64,000 nt of DNA, from the NCBI RefSeq assembly GCF_011395035.1, contig NZ_CP024768.1:530586-594585 (forward strand), read 5' to 3'. Below the pieces are notes generated by a model. That model was not told the origin of the DNA and did not search any database. It saw nothing but the letters and a program-made list of their open reading frames with translations. Every line of letters begins with the position of its first letter. Within the stretch, counting starts at the first letter, position 1. Source of the stretch: Pantoea cypripedii. GTDB taxonomy: Bacteria > Pseudomonadota > Gammaproteobacteria > Enterobacterales > Enterobacteriaceae. The position numbers and the translations under genes are program-made. Positions 61,999 to 64,000 of this stretch are shown in pieces.

Positions 61999-62520
61999 AT
62001 GATCCAATGTGAAATGGATTACAATGAAGTCAGTTCAGACGGCAAAACCGTTAAACTACTTTGCTACGGAGTTGGCACCTTTGACGTTTTCTCGGGTGAG
62101 AATCCAACAACAAACATTGCTGAATGTGCTTATAAAAACAAAGCTGCGTTACCGCCTGTTACTTACTGGATTGTCCCGCGTCCGGTTGGCAGTTTCGCGA
62201 ACCAGGTGTTAAGTGCCATCAAAGATTGGCAGAATGGAACTGATCATAGCCAATGGTTTGGGTTATATAGTGATACCACGATGAGTGATCAGCTGTTTGT
62301 TCACGGTGTGGAAAGAGGTGGCTTCAGGCTTCATCCTCTGCGCCCCGATGGTGGTGGAGAGTCATGGGGATGCATAACTTTTTACCATATGTCTCAATTT
62401 GAACTCCTGCGAAGGACATTACTTGCAACGCCAATGATTCAGGTTAAACCCGGAGTCAAAGCTTATGGACGTGTAGAGGTGAAAGGGAGAACGGATTATG
62501 ACAATTGCACAATCAAGTAA
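61999..62520 (+). CDS. DUF2778/Tlde1-type peptidoglycan-targeting effector
   Basis: 173 residues without a signal peptide, as expected for a type VI-delivered effector. The C-terminal half carries the L,D-transpeptidase-like active site: LFVHGVERGGFRLHP with His102 and His112, then ESWGCITF with Ser122 and Cys125. Tlde1 proteins act in the target periplasm, cutting or exchanging D-amino acids in peptidoglycan stems. The start has GGAGG seven bases upstream. The 3' end overlaps a small membrane-protein gene by 23 bases. No secretion-apparatus gene is in the window, so delivery is inferred from the family. Confidence 0.82.
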   Translation: MIQCEMDYNEVSSDGKTVKLLCYGVGTFDVFSGENPTTNIAECAYKNKAALPPVTYWIVPRPVGSFANQVLSAIKDWQNGTDHSQWFGLYSDTTMSDQLFVHGVERGGFRLHPLRPDGGGESWGCITFYHMSQFELLRRTLLATPMIQVKPGVKAYGRVEVKGRTDYDNCTIK

Positions 62521-62770
62521 GAGTGTGCGTACTTTCATTTTATTTCTGGTGATCTATCTGATATGTCTTGCCGTTGTTTTCTTTGTTCACCCAGTGTGGG
62601 GAGTAATTGAGAAATTATCTTACAGGCTTGATGATGTTCTGAATGCCACAGGCATGGCATTAGCGGACGGAGAACTCGATCCAGCTGGACTGTGGGTGAT
62701 CTTTGGAATTCCTTTTATTGTTGCGGCATTAATTTTTGTTCTAATCAGAAGAGCTATTCATCATCGGTAA
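62498..62770 (+). CDS. Small two-helix membrane protein, candidate immunity to the DUF2778 effector
   Basis: 90 residues. Hydrophobic segments at about 11-32 (FILFLVIYLICLAVVFFV) and 66-85 (GLWVIFGIPFIVAALIFVLI) enclose about 33 periplasmic- or cytoplasmic-facing residues. It begins inside the effector gene, so the two are translationally coupled, the usual layout of an effector with its immunity protein. No recognised family. A periplasm-facing loop would be placed correctly to block a peptidoglycan enzyme; that is inference. Confidence 0.65.
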   Translation: MTIAQSSKSVRTFILFLVIYLICLAVVFFVHPVWGVIEKLSYRLDDVLNATGMALADGELDPAGLWVIFGIPFIVAALIFVLIRRAIHHR

Positions 62771-62876
62771 AACTTACCTGTAACTCTGGTTATCTGGTCA
62801 TGTTCCAGGTAACCAGTACTTAATATATATATTCGTTCACTGGGTGATTATTAATCTTATTATGCGACAAGTCACA

Positions 62877-63317
62877 ATGTTATCATTATTCGAAAACACC
62901 CGGCAGACGGCTTTTTCTCAGACCGGCTCGGAAGTTGATTTTGACGGAAAACCATCGGGGATAATCGTTTTCGGAAAATTATTAGAAGCAGCTTTTCGTG
63001 TTGATAATGACAGATATCTTATTTTCACCACTGATGATGTTTTGTTTGAGGAATCGTTGACTATTACCCTGTTAAGTTCCAATAAGGGCGTTATTGAAGT
63101 TGTCCACCTTGGCGGTGAGTACGCTTCGGGCACATTTGAAAATGTCTCCACAGATAAAGATAGTGTTTATTTTCAGTTCATAGATGATGTCAGATGGACA
63201 ATAAAAATTTCCAGGTCACCTCATTTGCGTATTCCTTTCCTGTCTGATCCGCGTGGCGTGAAACGTTCTCCTGGATTAAAAACATATATGACTTTTTCGA
63301 CAGCCCCAGCGTGTTAA
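62877..63317 (+). CDS. Uncharacterised protein in effector cluster
   Basis: 146 residues from ATG 62877 (MLSLFENTRQTAFSQ). Earlier in-frame starts (GTG 62844, ATG 62862) are possible, and no strong ribosome site distinguishes them. Soluble, beta-rich look (GIIVFGKLLEAAFRVDND, SVYFQFIDDVRWTIKIS). I do not recognise it. The last 30 residues (SPHLRIPFLSDPRGVKRS onward) are basic and could be a frameshifted tail. The position after an effector/immunity-like pair suggests accessory or second-immunity function. Confidence 0.55.
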   Translation: MLSLFENTRQTAFSQTGSEVDFDGKPSGIIVFGKLLEAAFRVDNDRYLIFTTDDVLFEESLTITLLSSNKGVIEVVHLGGEYASGTFENVSTDKDSVYFQFIDDVRWTIKISRSPHLRIPFLSDPRGVKRSPGLKTYMTFSTAPAC

Positions 63318-63520
63318 CTCGAAGCCGGATGTTGGGTTCGGTGCCCGTTATACGGAACCGAACCGGCTACTGCTAAGATCACAGATGAAACGCCCGTAAA
63401 GCTGATCAACGATATCATTTAACTCAATGGTGAGTAGCTCTCGTTACCTAAACCTTGGTATAGACACAGGTCAGGCAGGATTTTAGGATAAGAAATCATC
63501 TACGAAATGGAGTTTCTGCA

Positions 63521-63979
63521 ATGGATACGACAGAACAGCTAAACGGAACGTATTTTTACGCTGGTAGGATGAATATAAGCGCCAGTGAATTGCTATTTAT
63601 GATTTTCTGTGAACAGGTGGCCGATCAGCTTGGAGTTGATGATTTTGGGGCCATAGTGGCCATTGTTTCAGGGCTGAACATTGCATCAACAAGAGGGAAG
63701 TTTGCTGGAGCTACGCCCGGAACGTCCTATGCTTCCAAAGCTGCACGTAAAGTCTTTGGCAATGCTAAGTTTCCGTGGGGAAAAGAGTTACCTTCCTTAG
63801 TCGGTGGGTATCCTCCACACAAGCTGAAGATTCTTATGACTCACAAAGTCAGTACATTTGTTGGCAGGTCCATTCCTGTTGTTGGCTGGGTTATCCTTTC
63901 ATATGATTTGTTCCAGATAACTTCCTGTACAATGCAAAAATACAATTCCATCGCGCGAGGGAATGACAAGATATGGTAA
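63521..63979 (+). CDS. STM2901-family membrane protein
   Basis: 152 residues. The opening MDTTEQLNGTYFYAGR, the middle FCEQVADQLGVDDFGAIVA and the C-terminal hydrophobic VGRSIPVVGWVILSYDLFQI match what I recall of the STM2901 family in Salmonella and relatives. The Gly/Pro-rich hydrophobic hairpin near 113-135 suggests membrane association. Function unproven. ATG with a weak ATGGAG site. Its stop (TAA) overlaps the start of a further gene by seven bases. Confidence 0.7.
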   Translation: MDTTEQLNGTYFYAGRMNISASELLFMIFCEQVADQLGVDDFGAIVAIVSGLNIASTRGKFAGATPGTSYASKAARKVFGNAKFPWGKELPSLVGGYPPHKLKILMTHKVSTFVGRSIPVVGWVILSYDLFQITSCTMQKYNSIARGNDKIW

Positions 63980-64000
63980 CAGAAAGCGACGTTCTGGAAT
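63973..64000 (+). CDS. Start of a further gene, cut by the window edge
   Basis: ATG GTA ACA GAA AGC GAC GTT CTG GAA (MVTESDVLE) begins at 63973 inside the last codons of the STM2901-family gene, in another frame. The tight overlap suggests coupled translation. Too short to identify. Confidence 0.4.

Noticed and set aside
57033..64000. Second copy of the leuX 3' end (attR)
   Set aside because: I looked for the TTCGAGTCCGGCC/TTCGGCACCA end of the tRNA downstream and found none within the window.

Overview
The window is chromosomal DNA from a member of the Enterobacterales, most likely Erwiniaceae and Pantoea-like. The core proteins are near-identical to E. coli ones (FtsH, IF2, PNPase, NrdD, ValS). 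Against this background sit features common in Pantoea/Erwinia: miaE beside rraB, a periplasmic GH20 hexosaminidase, and a three-gene flavoprotein/cytochrome c sugar-acid dehydrogenase. The genus is an inference; no 16S or species marker is in the window.

Layout. (1) 1-18.9 kb is the conserved transcription/translation block: end of greA, yhbY, rlmE-ftsH, folP-glmM, secG, tRNA-Leu(GAG), tRNA-fMet, rimP-nusA-infB-rbfA-truB-rpsO-pnp, nlpI, the tiny leader yrbN, and deaD. (2) 18.9-27.7 kb: an SDR/AraC-regulator pair sits just after deaD. It is followed by yhbW, the oxygen-independent ubiquinone genes ubiU-ubiV and ubiT, yhbS, yhbQ, yhbP, yhbO and a YraQ-type permease. (3) 27.6-48.6 kb is a second conserved block, which in E. 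coli lies elsewhere on the chromosome. It holds nrdDG (with NrdR boxes), GH20, ridA, pyrLBI (with a leader peptide and attenuator), argI (with ARG boxes), rraB, miaE, yjgM, valS-holC-pepA divergent from lptFG, and yjgR-yjiN. (4) 48.7-56.7 kb: an orphan peptide-binding protein, the gluconate-dehydrogenase-type operon, marC, an unrecognised acidic protein and a DUF2501 protein. (5) 56.9 kb to the end: tRNA-Leu(CAA) (leuX) followed by an accessory island.

The island begins with a frameshifted integrase stub and a heavily mutated gene with an XRE-type N-terminus. An apparently intact single-chain restriction-modification enzyme of type IIG/Eco57I style follows. Next comes a DUF2778 (Tlde1-like) peptidoglycan-targeting effector translationally overlapping a small membrane protein (candidate immunity), then an orphan gene, then an STM2901-family membrane protein overlapping a further gene cut by the window edge. 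The island is visibly AT-richer than the rest. It looks like a phage-defence plus interbacterial-competition locus, with decayed older cargo next to the tRNA.

Small or regulatory features read directly from the bases include yrbN (18 codons) and a 33-codon pyrL whose stop lies in the attenuator loop. Others are paired NrdR boxes before nrdD, a perfect ARG box over the argI -10, the pnp leader hairpin, and direct repeats between the SDR gene and its AraC regulator. Two families of intergenic palindromes are also dispersed through the 25-55 kb part.
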